Positions 1 through 9,354 of a DNA stretch of 64,000 bases are shown piece by piece. The position numbers were made by a program, and so were the translations under genes. The stretch covers positions 372,001-436,000 of the forward strand of contig NZ_JAKJXE010000001.1 of the NCBI RefSeq assembly GCF_021728295.1, in the 5' to 3' direction. How positions within the stretch are numbered: position 1 is the first letter of the stretch; each line of letters opens with the position of its first letter. The notes under the pieces were generated by a model that worked only from the letters and a program-made list of their open reading frames with translations, ran no database searches and was not told the origin of the DNA. Source of the stretch: Pseudomonas petrae. Lineage in GTDB: Bacteria; Pseudomonadota; Gammaproteobacteria; Pseudomonadales; Pseudomonadaceae.

Positions 1-3000
1 GCCATCTATGACACCACGGTGCCGAATGCACTCGTGCGCGAGATGATCAACGGGACCGCTCAGGCGTCTTATGTCCTGACCAAAGCCAACGGCGACCCGC
101 CGCAGTCCTCGAAACGGGCAGCCGTGCGGATTACCGGAGTGGCACCGCTGCAGATCCCGCGCATTCTGGAACTGATCGGCGATGTACTCGACGCGCGTGA
201 AGAACGCGCCCATGTAGAGATCCCGGTTTACGCCGGCATGGCCAATGGCGATCTGATTAATCTGGACTGGCTGGGCACCCGAAGTGATGGGACGCCCTAT
301 GTGTATGAAACCCAGCACATCGTGACGGCGAACGACGTAGGCAACGTCGTTTATATACCCGTGATGGGCGAACACATCGCCTTGCTTGAAAACGGCACAC
401 TCGACGTCAGCTATCGGGTCTCCAATGACGCCTGGCAGGTGTTTGATGTGCGGGTATCGGAGCACTTGCTCGTCAGAGTCGGCCAGCACGTGGCCGAACT
501 GCCCGCGCCGATCATCGTTGAAGCACCGGATGGCGTGCTTGACCCCGAGGTGAACCCCGGTGATGTCACGCTACGGGTCAATTACCCCGGTACGGTCGCC
601 GGCGATAAGCTGACCTGGTACTGGCTCGGTCATCCGCTGGAGGGCAGCGGCAGCGACTGGATCCCCATCACCACGGCCCTTGCCGGCAAACCGGTCGATT
701 TCACCATCCCCCGTTCATTGGTCGAGCCCAACATCAACGATGAAGTGAGGGTGCTGTACACCCTGGAGCGCGGCGTCACCGGCACGTTTCAGTACTCGGC
801 AACACTGGATCTGGTAATCGGCAAACTCATCGGCGAACTGCCCGCCCCTGCCGTGGTGCAGGCCAGCGCCGGGGTACTTGACCCCATGGATGCGCTGGCG
901 GGCGCGACCGTACGGGTGAGCTACGCCAGCATGGAGGCACAAGACCTCGTCACGTTGGTCTGGCTGGGCAGCACGGGCATCGGCACGCCCGCTGATCAGG
1001 AAAAACCCGGCAGCGCCAACGGGCAAGTCGAGTTCACGGTGCCCGCCACCGTGATCGGCGCCAACATCGGGCGCGAGGTCAGCGTGTACTATCGCGTCAA
1101 ACGCTACACCGCAGAAAAGCAGTCCGAGATGTTGCGCCTGCCAGTGCTGCCGTTCGGTGACCCCGACAAGGACCTGCCGCACCCCGTCATCACCCAGGCC
1201 AACAGCCAGACGATGACCCTTAACCTGGCAACCTTCACCGGCAACGGCACGGCAACCGTTGCCAAATGGCCCTTCAGCCTGGCGGGCCAGCGAGTCTGGC
1301 TGAGGCTTGAGGGGGAAACCAGTAGCGGCGGCGTCTACTCGATTACGCTGCTGGACGGTGCCCCGCTGACCAGCGGCCAGGCGAGTGCCGGCCTGTCTGA
1401 AAGCGCGTTGCGCACTGAACTGGAGAAGCTCGGGCAGGACACTCGCGTTGTGGTGATCTGCAACGTCGCCTTCGACGGCACGGCCAGCGAGAACGCTGCG
1501 GTCCAGTTTCCGCGTACGGTGTACACCTTCAAGCTGCATCACGACTGGGTCAATCCGCAAATCGTCAGTATCAAGGACAGCAAGGGTGAAGTGGCTGAAG
1601 GGGGCACCACGTTCGATACCACTTTGAGCATCAGCGGCACCTCCACCATTGAAGCCGAGCTGGAAATTCTGGATGGCGCGACGCGCCTCGACAGTGTGCG
1701 CGCCAATGCCAGCGGTGGGTGGAGCACGAGTCTGTCGGCGCTCACCCCGAAAACCTACAGCTTCACGGCGAAGGCCCTCGACGGCAGCGGCCTGATCTCG
1801 CCGCCTCGTCGCCTGGAAGTGCTGGCCAATGTGAGGCCTGTCATCAATCAGGTACTGGACTCCCGAGGCCCCGTCAGCAATGGCGGGACGACCGTGGATA
1901 CCAGCGTTACGGTTTCCGGGCTGGGAAGCGCCGATCAGCAAGTCGAGCTATTTGACAGGGGCGTCTCAAAAGGCACCGCCCGAACAAATGGATCGGGCGC
2001 CTGGTCGCTCACGGTTACCGGGCTGGCCGTTGCGTCGCACCCGTTCACGGCGAAGGCCTTGTATGGCACGCAGCCTGAATCCGCTGTCTGGACGGTGATT
2101 ATCGCCGCAACGGTCACACCGACCATCACCCATATCAAAGATACGCAAGACGTGGAGATCCCGCCTGACGGTTTCACCGTGGATACCAGCGTGGTGTTGA
2201 CCGGTACCGCCAGCGCAGGACTTGAGGTGGAAGTCTTCGATGGCACGGTGTCCCAAAACACTGCTACGGCCAATCCAAGCGGGCAATGGACGCTGACCCT
2301 TACCGGCCTGAGCGTGGCGCGACATGACATGAAAGTCAGGGCCAACTACGGGAGTAATCCGGAATCGACCGTGCGTAAATTTACGGTGACCGCTGTGGTC
2401 ACCCCGACCATCACCCGGGTTGAGGACCCGCAGGGCACTCTGGTAAGCAACGGTGGTTCGACCTATGCCAACGCCGTCACCGCGTCGGGCAAGGCCTCGA
2501 TCGGTCAATCCGTGGAGGTGTTCGACGGTGCCTCGTCCAGAGGTACTGCCAGCATGAGCACCAGCGGCAACTGGTCACGGTCTGTCAGCGGCCTGTCGGT
2601 CGGCGCCCATAGCCTGACCGCAAAAGCGTTGTACGCGAGCAATCCGGTGTCGTCGGCATGGACGTTCAATGTTCAGGCTGCAACAGCGCCAACGTTAAGC
2701 GTGCGCGATACCAAGGGAGAGATCGCTCAAGGAGGCACCACCACCGAAACCACGGTGACGGCGTCGGGTACGGCAGTGGCGAACGCGCAGGTTGAGGTCT
2801 TCGACGGCGGCGCTTCCAGGGGGACGACGGCGGTAGGGGGTACGGGGAGCTGGAGCCTGTCGGTGAGCGTGGCACTGGGTTCCCACAGCATCAAAGCCGT
2901 GGGTAGATATGCCGACAATCCTTCGTCGGGTACTCGCAACTTCACCGTGGTATCACCGATACCGGATTTTGTGCTGGATTCGTCGCCCGTGTCGCTGAAT

Positions 3001-3516
3001 GGCGCGCTTTGGGGGCTGGCAGGCTATCCAGGCCATGAACCTTTGAGCTGGCCGGCAGGCACTACTCTGGTCAGGATCCCCAGCAGCGGTGTGCCACCTT
3101 ACGTTTACTCATCCAGCGATGACACAAAGGTACAAGTTAATAACAATGGCCGTATCAATTCGGTATCGAACGGCGTCGCAACTATCACTGTGCAGGATGG
3201 GCAAGGTCGCAGAGGCAGCTACAACGTGACAGTTTCAAATGTAACCATGGTTTATGGCTTGGGGAACGACACCTTTAAAGGGGCACAGAAAACCGCCGCA
3301 TCACGTGGGCTCGGAATACCTTCCCTTGATGTGCTGAACAGTATTTGGAGTCAGTATGGAAATACGTTTCCCATGGGCGAAAAACCCTATTGGTCGAGTA
3401 CCAGCGCCCCCGGGATTTTGATGAACTACACCAAAAACCTGGTAACAGGGGAACAAGGCTCCGCATCGATAAAGTATGAAAACTTTGGCAGTTACGCCAA
3501 CATCGTAGCGATCTAG
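1..3516 (+). CDS. Large Ig-like repeat surface protein (5' end outside window)
   Basis: The frame is open from base 1, so the N-terminus and any secretion signal are missing; the GTG at 19 is probably not the real start. The visible part (about 1,170 residues) has two halves. The first holds roughly 100-residue units beginning 'LPAP..V.A..G.LDP' and containing 'W.G'. The second holds about five Ig-like units of some 90 residues with recurrent 'VEVFDG' and 'ANPSGQW'-type motifs. A BIG2-like segment ('GRINSVSNGVATITV') follows, then a C-terminal part with 'YGNTFPMGEKPYWSST', reminiscent of the lectin-like tips of invasin/intimin-type adhesins. The units resemble the two reverse-strand proteins at 7280-10689. 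Inference: extracellular adhesin or matrix-type protein. The export route cannot be seen. A good terminator follows the stop codon. Confidence 0.8.
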   Translation, partial: AIYDTTVPNALVREMINGTAQASYVLTKANGDPPQSSKRAAVRITGVAPLQIPRILELIGDVLDAREERAHVEIPVYAGMANGDLINLDWLGTRSDGTPYVYETQHIVTANDVGNVVYIPVMGEHIALLENGTLDVSYRVSNDAWQVFDVRVSEHLLVRVGQHVAELPAPIIVEAPDGVLDPEVNPGDVTLRVNYPGTVAGDKLTWYWLGHPLEGSGSDWIPITTALAGKPVDFTIPRSLVEPNINDEVRVLYTLERGVTGTFQYSATLDLVIGKLIGELPAPAVVQASAGVLDPMDALAGATVRVSYASMEAQDLVTLVWLGSTGIGTPADQEKPGSANGQVEFTVPATVIGANIGREVSVYYRVKRYTAEKQSEMLRLPVLPFGDPDKDLPHPVITQANSQTMTLNLATFTGNGTATVAKWPFSLAGQRVWLRLEGETSSGGVYSITLLDGAPLTSGQASAGLSESALRTELEKLGQDTRVVVICNVAFDGTASENAAVQFPRTVYTFKLHHDWVNPQIVSIKDSKGEVAEGGTTFDTTLSISGTSTIEAELEILDGATRLDSVRANASGGWSTSLSALTPKTYSFTAKALDGSGLISPPRRLEVLANVRPVINQVLDSRGPVSNGGTTVDTSVTVSGLGSADQQVELFDRGVSKGTARTNGSGAWSLTVTGLAVASHPFTAKALYGTQPESAVWTVIIAATVTPTITHIKDTQDVEIPPDGFTVDTSVVLTGTASAGLEVEVFDGTVSQNTATANPSGQWTLTLTGLSVARHDMKVRANYGSNPESTVRKFTVTAVVTPTITRVEDPQGTLVSNGGSTYANAVTASGKASIGQSVEVFDGASSRGTASMSTSGNWSRSVSGLSVGAHSLTAKALYASNPVSSAWTFNVQAATAPTLSVRDTKGEIAQGGTTTETTVTASGTAVANAQVEVFDGGASRGTTAVGGTGSWSLSVSVALGSHSIKAVGRYADNPSSGTRNFTVVSPIPDFVLDSSPVSLNGALWGLAGYPGHEPLSWPAGTTLVRIPSSGVPPYVYSSSDDTKVQVNNNGRINSVSNGVATITVQDGQGRRGSYNVTVSNVTMVYGLGNDTFKGAQKTAASRGLGIPSLDVLNSIWSQYGNTFPMGEKPYWSSTSAPGILMNYTKNLVTGEQGSASIKYENFGSYANIVAI

Positions 3517-3524
3517 AGCCTCTA

Positions 3525-3559
3525 CTCGCCCCGTCAACAAGACGGGGCGAGCCCTTTTC
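3525..3559 (+). terminator. Rho-independent terminator after the Ig-like gene
   Basis: An 11-bp perfect stem (CTCGCCCCGTC with GACGGGGCGAG) closes a 5-nt loop and is followed by CCCTTTTC. It begins nine bases after the TAG stop of the plus-strand gene and ends at the 3' end of the convergent autotransporter gene. Confidence 0.85.
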
Positions 3560-3560
3560 A

Positions 3561-6500
3561 TTACCAGCTATACCGCAATCCCACATTCGCCCCGAACGGC
3601 TGTTCAATATGCTCGCCATTGGAGTAATCAAAATCAGCATGCACCTGCAGGCTGTCGGAAAACGCCACGGCAACACCCGCCCCCAACTCACCCCGCGAGC
3701 CGGACAAGTCGTTGTTGAACACGTTGTTGTTGACCTGGACTTCGTTGTTCTTCGCGAACTCATGCACGCCCGCCACCCGCACATACGGTTGCAACACTTT
3801 GCCGTCACTCATCGCGAAGTTGCGTCCCGCCGTCATCCCCACCTTGCCCAGCAGCGAACGGGTGCGATCGCCTTCGGCACGCATGTCGTTGTTCAGCTCG
3901 TAATCCTTGCCCTGAATCACCACGGCGGACAACTGGCTGTACGGTTCGATGAAATAGCCGTCGTTCAGCTTGATGTGCCGACCAAACTCCACCGAGCCAC
4001 CTGCGCCTGAGTTGTCGTAATCGCCCTTGGCACGGGTGCCATCGCTGATGCTGACCTTCGAGTCGTTGCGGAAGCGGTTGAACTTCAACACACCGTCGAA
4101 ATAGTACCCGCTGGCCTGATCCATCCAGGTGGTGTAAATCCCGGCGTAATAGCTGTTGACCGTGCCCGAGGTACCGCGGCTCAGGTCAAGGTCGGATTTA
4201 CTGTGCCCGGCCAGCACACCCACCAGCCACTGCCCGTCGCCCACGGGCAACGGGGCATCGGCACCCAGCGACACGCCCTGCTGCGTCTGCTGATAACCGA
4301 CACCCGATGCCTGATCGACGTTGTATTTGTTGCCATAGGTGCGCACCCAGCCGCCCGCCTTGCCGCCGTTGAAGCGCAACTCGCCCATACGACTGCGCAG
4401 CGACGTCAGCTCGCCGTACCAGACCGTCGGCGCGGTATTGAACAGCGCCAGCACAGAGCGCGTGCCAGGACTGATCGTCGCCGTGCCCGGGTCGAGAAAC
4501 CAGTCGGTCCCGCCCGCGCCGTTGCTGGCCGACGCCAACTGATAGGAATAGGTCCCCACGTCCACCGCACGATCGCCCGCCAGCGAGAAGGTCGCGTTAC
4601 CGCCCCCGGTCTGCACGACGGTCAAGGGCTGCGGTGAGGTGGGATCGACGCCGGAACCTGCGATCAGCAAGGTATGGCTGCCCGTTGCAGAACCGGTAAC
4701 GTTGAGCAGGTCGTGCTCGTTGGTGAGGTAATCGGCATCCATGATGAAGGTGCCGTTGCCGGACAGCATGCCAACGTTGAGCTGATAGAACGCGTTGGTC
4801 GCGCCAAACCGCACCGTGCTGTCATTCATCGCAAGGGAGTTGAGGGTATTGGTGCCGACCATGTTCCAGGTGGAAGCCCCCGCAAGGGTGGCGCTGTCGA
4901 CGTTGAACAGGTTACCGGTGAACACCGAGTTGTTGGTCAGCGAAACAAGCCCAGCGCTGGAGGTGATATTGCCGGACATCGAGCTGGCATCCAGGCTTAC
5001 ATTACCGCTGCTCACATCGCCTTTCAGCGTTGAGCCGCCCAGCAATCTCAGCACACCTGCGCCGCCAGTCGACGTGACATTGCCGACGATAGAACTGGCA
5101 TCGAGGCTGACGTTGTCGCTGCTTACATTGCCTTCCAGCAAAGAACCCGCCGCCAGGGACACGACGCCTGCGTCACCGGTCGAGGTGACATTCCCCGCGA
5201 CCGAACTGGCTTCAAGGCTGACGTTGTTGCTGTTCACGTTGCCTCTCACCACAGAGCGGCGAACCAGTTTGACGGCACCTGCTCCGTCCGCCGAAGTGAC
5301 ATCGCCGGTAATGGAGCTTGCGTCGAGACTGACGTTGTCGCCGATGACCTGGCCTTCCACCGTCGAACCTGCGACAAGCGATACCGCTCCGGCGTTGCTG
5401 GCTGAGGTGATATCACCCTTCACTGAACTGGCGTTCAGACTGACGTTGCCGCTGTTGATATTGCCTTCCAGTGCCGAACCGTCGGCCAGCGAGACGACGC
5501 CCGCACTGCTGAGCGAGGTGATGTCGCCCTTCATCGAGCTGTTATCCAGACTGACGTTATCGCTGCTGACATTACCTTCCAGTGCAGAACTACCGACGAG
5601 CGATACGAGGCCCGCACTGCCGAGCGAGGTGATGTCGCCGATCATCTGGCTGCCATTCAGGCTGACGTTGTCGCTGCTAACGTTACCTTGCAGTGCCGAA
5701 CCGCCGACGAGCGATACGACGCCCGTGCTGCTGATCGAGGTAATGTCGCCCTTCATCGAGCTGTTATCCAGACTGACGTTGTCGCTGCTGACGTTACCTT
5801 CCAGTGCCGAACCGCCGGCCAGCGATACGATGCCCGCACTGCTGAGCGAGGTGATGTCGCCGATCATTGAACTGCCATTCAGACTGACGTTGTCGCTGCT
5901 GACATTACCTTCAAGTGCCGAACCGCCCACGAGCGACACAACGCCGGCGCTGCTGGCCGAGGTCACGTTCCCGGTAACGGAACTCGCATTCAGATTGACC
6001 GTATCAATCCCGGTGACATCACCTGTGAGCGCCGAGCCATTATTCAGCGCCAGGGTGCCGCTGCTGGTGGCGTCCGCCGTCACGTTACCGATCAACCGGC
6101 CCTGATCGACGGTCAGGTTGGCGACGCTGCCGTTGGAGATAGCGAAGTTACCGGTCACTTCGCTGTTCTGCAGCAGCACGTTCGCCGTTGCCGTGTTGGT
6201 CACTTCCAGCGCATTGCCGTTGCCACCGGTCAGGGTGGTGCCGTTGAGCAGGTTAAGCTCGGCGACCATCCCGCCGCCCTGACCATTGAGCAGGATCGCA
6301 GCGCCGTTGGTGCCTTCTATATGGGAGCCTTCGATATTGATCGTTCCCTGTCGCACGTTGGAAACGTCCACGCGGTAGGCAAGACCATTCAGCCCTCCCG
6401 TCACGGTGCTGTCGCGCAAAGAAATGTCCGAACCAAAGCCTCGGACCCCATAACTGTTCCCGTTAGTGCCGGTGATCACCACCCCGGTTGCGTCCAGACT

Positions 6501-7013
6501 GCTGCCAAAGGAAAGCGACGCGCCGCCAGTAGAACCGGTGATGGTGCCGCCGTTAATCAGGAACGAACTGCCCGGTCCGGTGGCGACTTGCGTGCCGAAT
6601 AGCCCCAGACCGTTTGTACTGACAACGGTGGCATCAGTGAGGATCGCCGAGCCGTCCGCAAGTGTCAGAGCATTGGCATTGGCACTGCCGCTGGCGATAA
6701 CGCTGGCACCGGTGATGTTGGCCACAGCACCTGCGGCACCCAGGTTGACACTGCCTGCCGAACTGCCTGTATTGAGATTGACGACGCTGCCTGCACCTCC
6801 ACCGTTGATCGACAGCGTTTGCGCGCCGTTGTTAACGGTGAGGGTAGAACCGGTGGCCAGGGTCCATGATTCGGGAGTATCCCCCTGATTGACTGCGGCA
6901 GTTTCCCCGGGCACCAACGTGCGGGCCTGGGCCGCAGCGCTGATGCACAGCGCGAGGGACATAAGGGTTGAAGCGGTGATGTAACGAGAGGGTGTGAAAG
7001 GTGATCCTGCCAT
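3561..7013 (-). CDS. Autotransporter adhesin with 37-residue passenger repeats
   Basis: The protein has 1,150 residues. The ATG at 7013 is preferred over the in-frame ATG 27 bases upstream because AAGGAG sits six bases before it and because it places a signal peptide at the N-terminus (positive start, hydrophobic core, 'AQA' cleavage site). The passenger is rich in Gly, Ser, Asn and Val, as in pectate-lyase/pertactin-type beta helices. It contains about nine units of 37 residues around 'SLVGGSALEGNVSSDNVSL'. From about residue 860 a classic autotransporter beta barrel follows ('WYGELTSLRSRMGELR', 'GGWVRTYG') and the chain ends in an aromatic residue ('LRYSW'). Known for the family: type Va secretion and exposure of the passenger at the surface. 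The adhesin role is inference. Converges on the Ig-like gene. Confidence 0.9.
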   Translation of the reverse strand: MAGSPFTPSRYITASTLMSLALCISAAAQARTLVPGETAAVNQGDTPESWTLATGSTLTVNNGAQTLSINGGGAGSVVNLNTGSSAGSVNLGAAGAVANITGASVIASGSANANALTLADGSAILTDATVVSTNGLGLFGTQVATGPGSSFLINGGTITGSTGGASLSFGSSLDATGVVITGTNGNSYGVRGFGSDISLRDSTVTGGLNGLAYRVDVSNVRQGTINIEGSHIEGTNGAAILLNGQGGGMVAELNLLNGTTLTGGNGNALEVTNTATANVLLQNSEVTGNFAISNGSVANLTVDQGRLIGNVTADATSSGTLALNNGSALTGDVTGIDTVNLNASSVTGNVTSASSAGVVSLVGGSALEGNVSSDNVSLNGSSMIGDITSLSSAGIVSLAGGSALEGNVSSDNVSLDNSSMKGDITSISSTGVVSLVGGSALQGNVSSDNVSLNGSQMIGDITSLGSAGLVSLVGSSALEGNVSSDNVSLDNSSMKGDITSLSSAGVVSLADGSALEGNINSGNVSLNASSVKGDITSASNAGAVSLVAGSTVEGQVIGDNVSLDASSITGDVTSADGAGAVKLVRRSVVRGNVNSNNVSLEASSVAGNVTSTGDAGVVSLAAGSLLEGNVSSDNVSLDASSIVGNVTSTGGAGVLRLLGGSTLKGDVSSGNVSLDASSMSGNITSSAGLVSLTNNSVFTGNLFNVDSATLAGASTWNMVGTNTLNSLAMNDSTVRFGATNAFYQLNVGMLSGNGTFIMDADYLTNEHDLLNVTGSATGSHTLLIAGSGVDPTSPQPLTVVQTGGGNATFSLAGDRAVDVGTYSYQLASASNGAGGTDWFLDPGTATISPGTRSVLALFNTAPTVWYGELTSLRSRMGELRFNGGKAGGWVRTYGNKYNVDQASGVGYQQTQQGVSLGADAPLPVGDGQWLVGVLAGHSKSDLDLSRGTSGTVNSYYAGIYTTWMDQASGYYFDGVLKFNRFRNDSKVSISDGTRAKGDYDNSGAGGSVEFGRHIKLNDGYFIEPYSQLSAVVIQGKDYELNNDMRAEGDRTRSLLGKVGMTAGRNFAMSDGKVLQPYVRVAGVHEFAKNNEVQVNNNVFNNDLSGSRGELGAGVAVAFSDSLQVHADFDYSNGEHIEQPFGANVGLRYSW
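4945..5945 (-). repeat. 111-bp in-frame tandem repeats in the autotransporter passenger
   Basis: About nine consecutive 111-bp units (37 codons) encode a beta-helix rung pair of the form 'SL..GSALEGNVSSDNVSL..SS..GDITS'. The four or five units nearest the N-terminus (about 5500-5945) are nearly identical, while the C-terminal ones have diverged. This suggests recent duplication or gene conversion at one end. Confidence 0.85.
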
Positions 7014-7113
7014 GACCTGCTCCTTGGGAATAAACGCCATTCCCGCAGAACCATCGAACCAGCGCCGCAGGATAAGGGCGCGAAGACTACAGCTTTCAAA
7101 TCCATACCCGATG

Positions 7114-7150
7114 TAGGACGATTCCTAAACTTTTGAGCGTAGCTTCCTAC
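7114..7150 (-). promoter_or_regulatory. Inverted repeat TAGGA-N4-TCCTA upstream of the autotransporter
   Basis: TAGGA (7114-7118) and TCCTA (7123-7127) form a short palindrome. Another TCCTA at 7145-7149 lies 22 bp away, about two helical turns. The sites are roughly 100 bp upstream of the autotransporter start, so they are plausible regulator binding sites. The regulator is unknown. Confidence 0.35.
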
Positions 7151-7204
7151 AGTGCGCGACGTCTGCCGTTCATCGCCTGATTTTGCAGTCAGCCAGATTA
7201 AACA

Positions 7205-7225
7205 CCGAGGCCGCTTGACGCGGCC
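7205..7225 (-). terminator. Possible terminator of the Ig-like operon
   Basis: GGCCGC (7209-7214) pairs with GCGGCC (7220-7225) across a 5-nt loop. On the minus strand it is followed by TCGGTGTTT. It lies 55 bases after the stop of the 671-residue protein. The T-tract is weak. Confidence 0.4.
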
Positions 7226-7279
7226 CTGGTGCGTTAATCACCCGACTTGGCAAGATTCAGAGTTGACGCTGACCTGGAC

Positions 7280-9295
7280 CTAACAGCCGCACCCTCCGGA
7301 CCTGAGCCCAACTCGGGGATTCGGTGTGCATACCCCGGCCGCATCTTGCGCTGCGGCCCGGATCAGCACCTCGCCCTGCATCGGCGGCGTTGTATCAGAC
7401 ACATACTTCAATGTGACCGACCCGTTCCTGCCCACCGGAACTATGTAATCGGCAAATGGCCTCACAGTGAATTCAAAGCCGTTTGCCGCCTGGTCTGCCG
7501 TGATGAGTTTGTCGAACTCCTGCAGAGTGCCCGCCGGTGACTGACCCAGCTTGTCGGTGTAGCACTGCCATTCGAACGAGAGCGTTTCTCCACCTTTCAA
7601 CAATGTATTGGGCGGAATGCGGACGTTGACCAGTTGATCCGGACCGATAAACGAGGTGCAGTTGAGAATGAGGGAACCGTCCGAAGCCACACCGGCGTCA
7701 GGAAACTCTGGCTCGGAAAGCTTGATTGGCAAGGCGGCGCTGACATCCACCAGAGTCGGCACACACGACTCGACGTTGCCAGTGCCGTCGGCCCGCCCTA
7801 CGGTATAGAACACTGGCACTGCAATTCCGCTGGGCAGGTCCTTGATACGGTCCCACGGCACAGTGAACGTGTATGGATCGCCGGGTGTGCCCTGGACCGG
7901 ACTGAAAGTACCTACATCGTTTTCTACTGCGGCCCAGTACAGAATCATCTCCTCGTCCGGGCCAATGGGGGCGTAGAGATCGACCGTCACCTCTACAGGC
8001 AAACCGGCATCGTCTTCATTGAGCACATCGTCCTCCGGATTGGCGCCGGTGCCTCGGACCTTGACCCTCGGAAGATTGACGTTGATCGGATCCGGCCGGT
8101 CCGGGTTCTCCGGTCCGGGGACAAAGAAGTCAACATCGATGGTCGCTGTATCTGAGGGAAAAGTCTTGTTGCCACGCTCGACGACGTAGCTGACGGTCGT
8201 CGGTAATACGCCGGTTGCTGCGCCGTAGGCGGGTGCCAACGTATTTTCATACCCAACATTCAACACAATCTTGTCAAGGACGTCCGAAACGACGTGCCTC
8301 ACCTTGTGCGTGGCAGTGCCCCAGGTCAGCACGACCGTATCGCCCTCGAGCGCATTTTTGTAAGGCTCGATCTCGACCAGACTGGAAGTACCAAGCAGGA
8401 CATCATCAAGGTTCAGAACGTTGTCACCCTTAATAATGGGCACGGTGGGTGCGGCCAGAACATCCGGCAGCGGTTCTATAAAAAGGCCGGCGGTCGCATT
8501 ATTGGAGCCCCCCCCGAGATTGCCCACCTTGTCGACCAAGCGGTAGGAGACGTAGATGAGGCCATCCCGCAATCCGGCAAAAGCTGCGGACGGTATTTTG
8601 ATCTGGCGGTTCCCATCCATCTCGCCCTCATAAATAGGGTTGGTTGGACTGGTGCCGGCGTTATGGACGTAGATCTGCAGCGAGTCGCCCAACCGCTGAT
8701 CCTGATAAATCGGGATCTCAATGAGCACCCCCCCATTGGTAGTCAGGTATTCCTGCGTGATGCCATCACTGACGACGATGGGGTCTGAAAACGTCGGCGC
8801 TGTCGGCGACTGATTATTATTGGGCGGGGTCTTGTCGATAATGAAGGTCGCGGTATCAGAGTCGGTAGTGGTGCCAACATCAATGGTGACTTGATAGCGC
8901 AACTCAAAAGTGCCTTCGGTTGCAAAATTGGATTTGTTCAACGTCAGCGGCATTGGAAACTGAGACGGGTCCAGCGGGCCTGGAAGCGAAATTGCATTCT
9001 GGGCAGGCTGCCAGTTACCGGAGTTCAAGGGGCGCCATTGAAAAAGAAGCGTATCAATTTCGTTGTCCAAGGCACTGTTGTCCCACTTGGCGATGAGAAT
9101 GGTCATGTCCTTTTCCTGATCTTCCCGAGGCACCAGGCCTGCGAAGTTCGTATCCCCGTTCCACCAGTCAGGCGGCACCGGGGCAGCGAGCGCCAACACG
9201 CCAGCCCGGGTTTTTTTATCCCTTTTCTGCTTGTTGACACTGCGCGCGAGCGCATTTGCAAGAATGTTAAGTGTTTTGGTTGATGTGCCGCTCAT
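7280..9295 (-). CDS. Ig-like repeat protein without signal peptide (671 aa)
   Basis: AAGGAG lies seven bases before the ATG, so the start is firm. The N-terminus is basic ('NKQKRDKKTR') and has no signal peptide or membrane segment. The rest is all-beta in appearance, with roughly 100-130-residue units. One contains 'GPLDPSQFPMPLTL' followed by 'FIIDKTPP', which matches the same block in the upstream gene (9355-10689). The last domain starts 'LPEPEFPDAG' and also matches that protein's last domain. The C-terminus ends in an unusual Gly/Cys tail (GGCGC). Probably cotranscribed with the upstream gene (59-bp gap). Function unknown; kinship with the large protein at the left edge suggests a surface or secreted role, but the route is not apparent. 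Confidence 0.75.
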   Translation of the reverse strand: MSGTSTKTLNILANALARSVNKQKRDKKTRAGVLALAAPVPPDWWNGDTNFAGLVPREDQEKDMTILIAKWDNSALDNEIDTLLFQWRPLNSGNWQPAQNAISLPGPLDPSQFPMPLTLNKSNFATEGTFELRYQVTIDVGTTTDSDTATFIIDKTPPNNNQSPTAPTFSDPIVVSDGITQEYLTTNGGVLIEIPIYQDQRLGDSLQIYVHNAGTSPTNPIYEGEMDGNRQIKIPSAAFAGLRDGLIYVSYRLVDKVGNLGGGSNNATAGLFIEPLPDVLAAPTVPIIKGDNVLNLDDVLLGTSSLVEIEPYKNALEGDTVVLTWGTATHKVRHVVSDVLDKIVLNVGYENTLAPAYGAATGVLPTTVSYVVERGNKTFPSDTATIDVDFFVPGPENPDRPDPINVNLPRVKVRGTGANPEDDVLNEDDAGLPVEVTVDLYAPIGPDEEMILYWAAVENDVGTFSPVQGTPGDPYTFTVPWDRIKDLPSGIAVPVFYTVGRADGTGNVESCVPTLVDVSAALPIKLSEPEFPDAGVASDGSLILNCTSFIGPDQLVNVRIPPNTLLKGGETLSFEWQCYTDKLGQSPAGTLQEFDKLITADQAANGFEFTVRPFADYIVPVGRNGSVTLKYVSDTTPPMQGEVLIRAAAQDAAGVCTPNPRVGLRSGGCGC

Positions 9296-9354
9296 GCTGT
9301 TTCTCCTTGAGTTGACTCGCGCCCAGCTAGCCCGGCGCGTCCTTTGTTTCAGCG

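Noticed and set aside
715..1941. 408-codon minus-strand frame opposite the Ig-like gene
   Set aside because: Composition and lack of motifs mark it as a shadow; the plus frame has clear Ig-like repeats.
4795..6105. 436-codon plus-strand frame opposite the autotransporter repeats
   Set aside because: Its apparent repeats (Leu/Thr/Ser-rich) are simply the antisense reading of the 111-bp units. No ribosome binding site or known domain.
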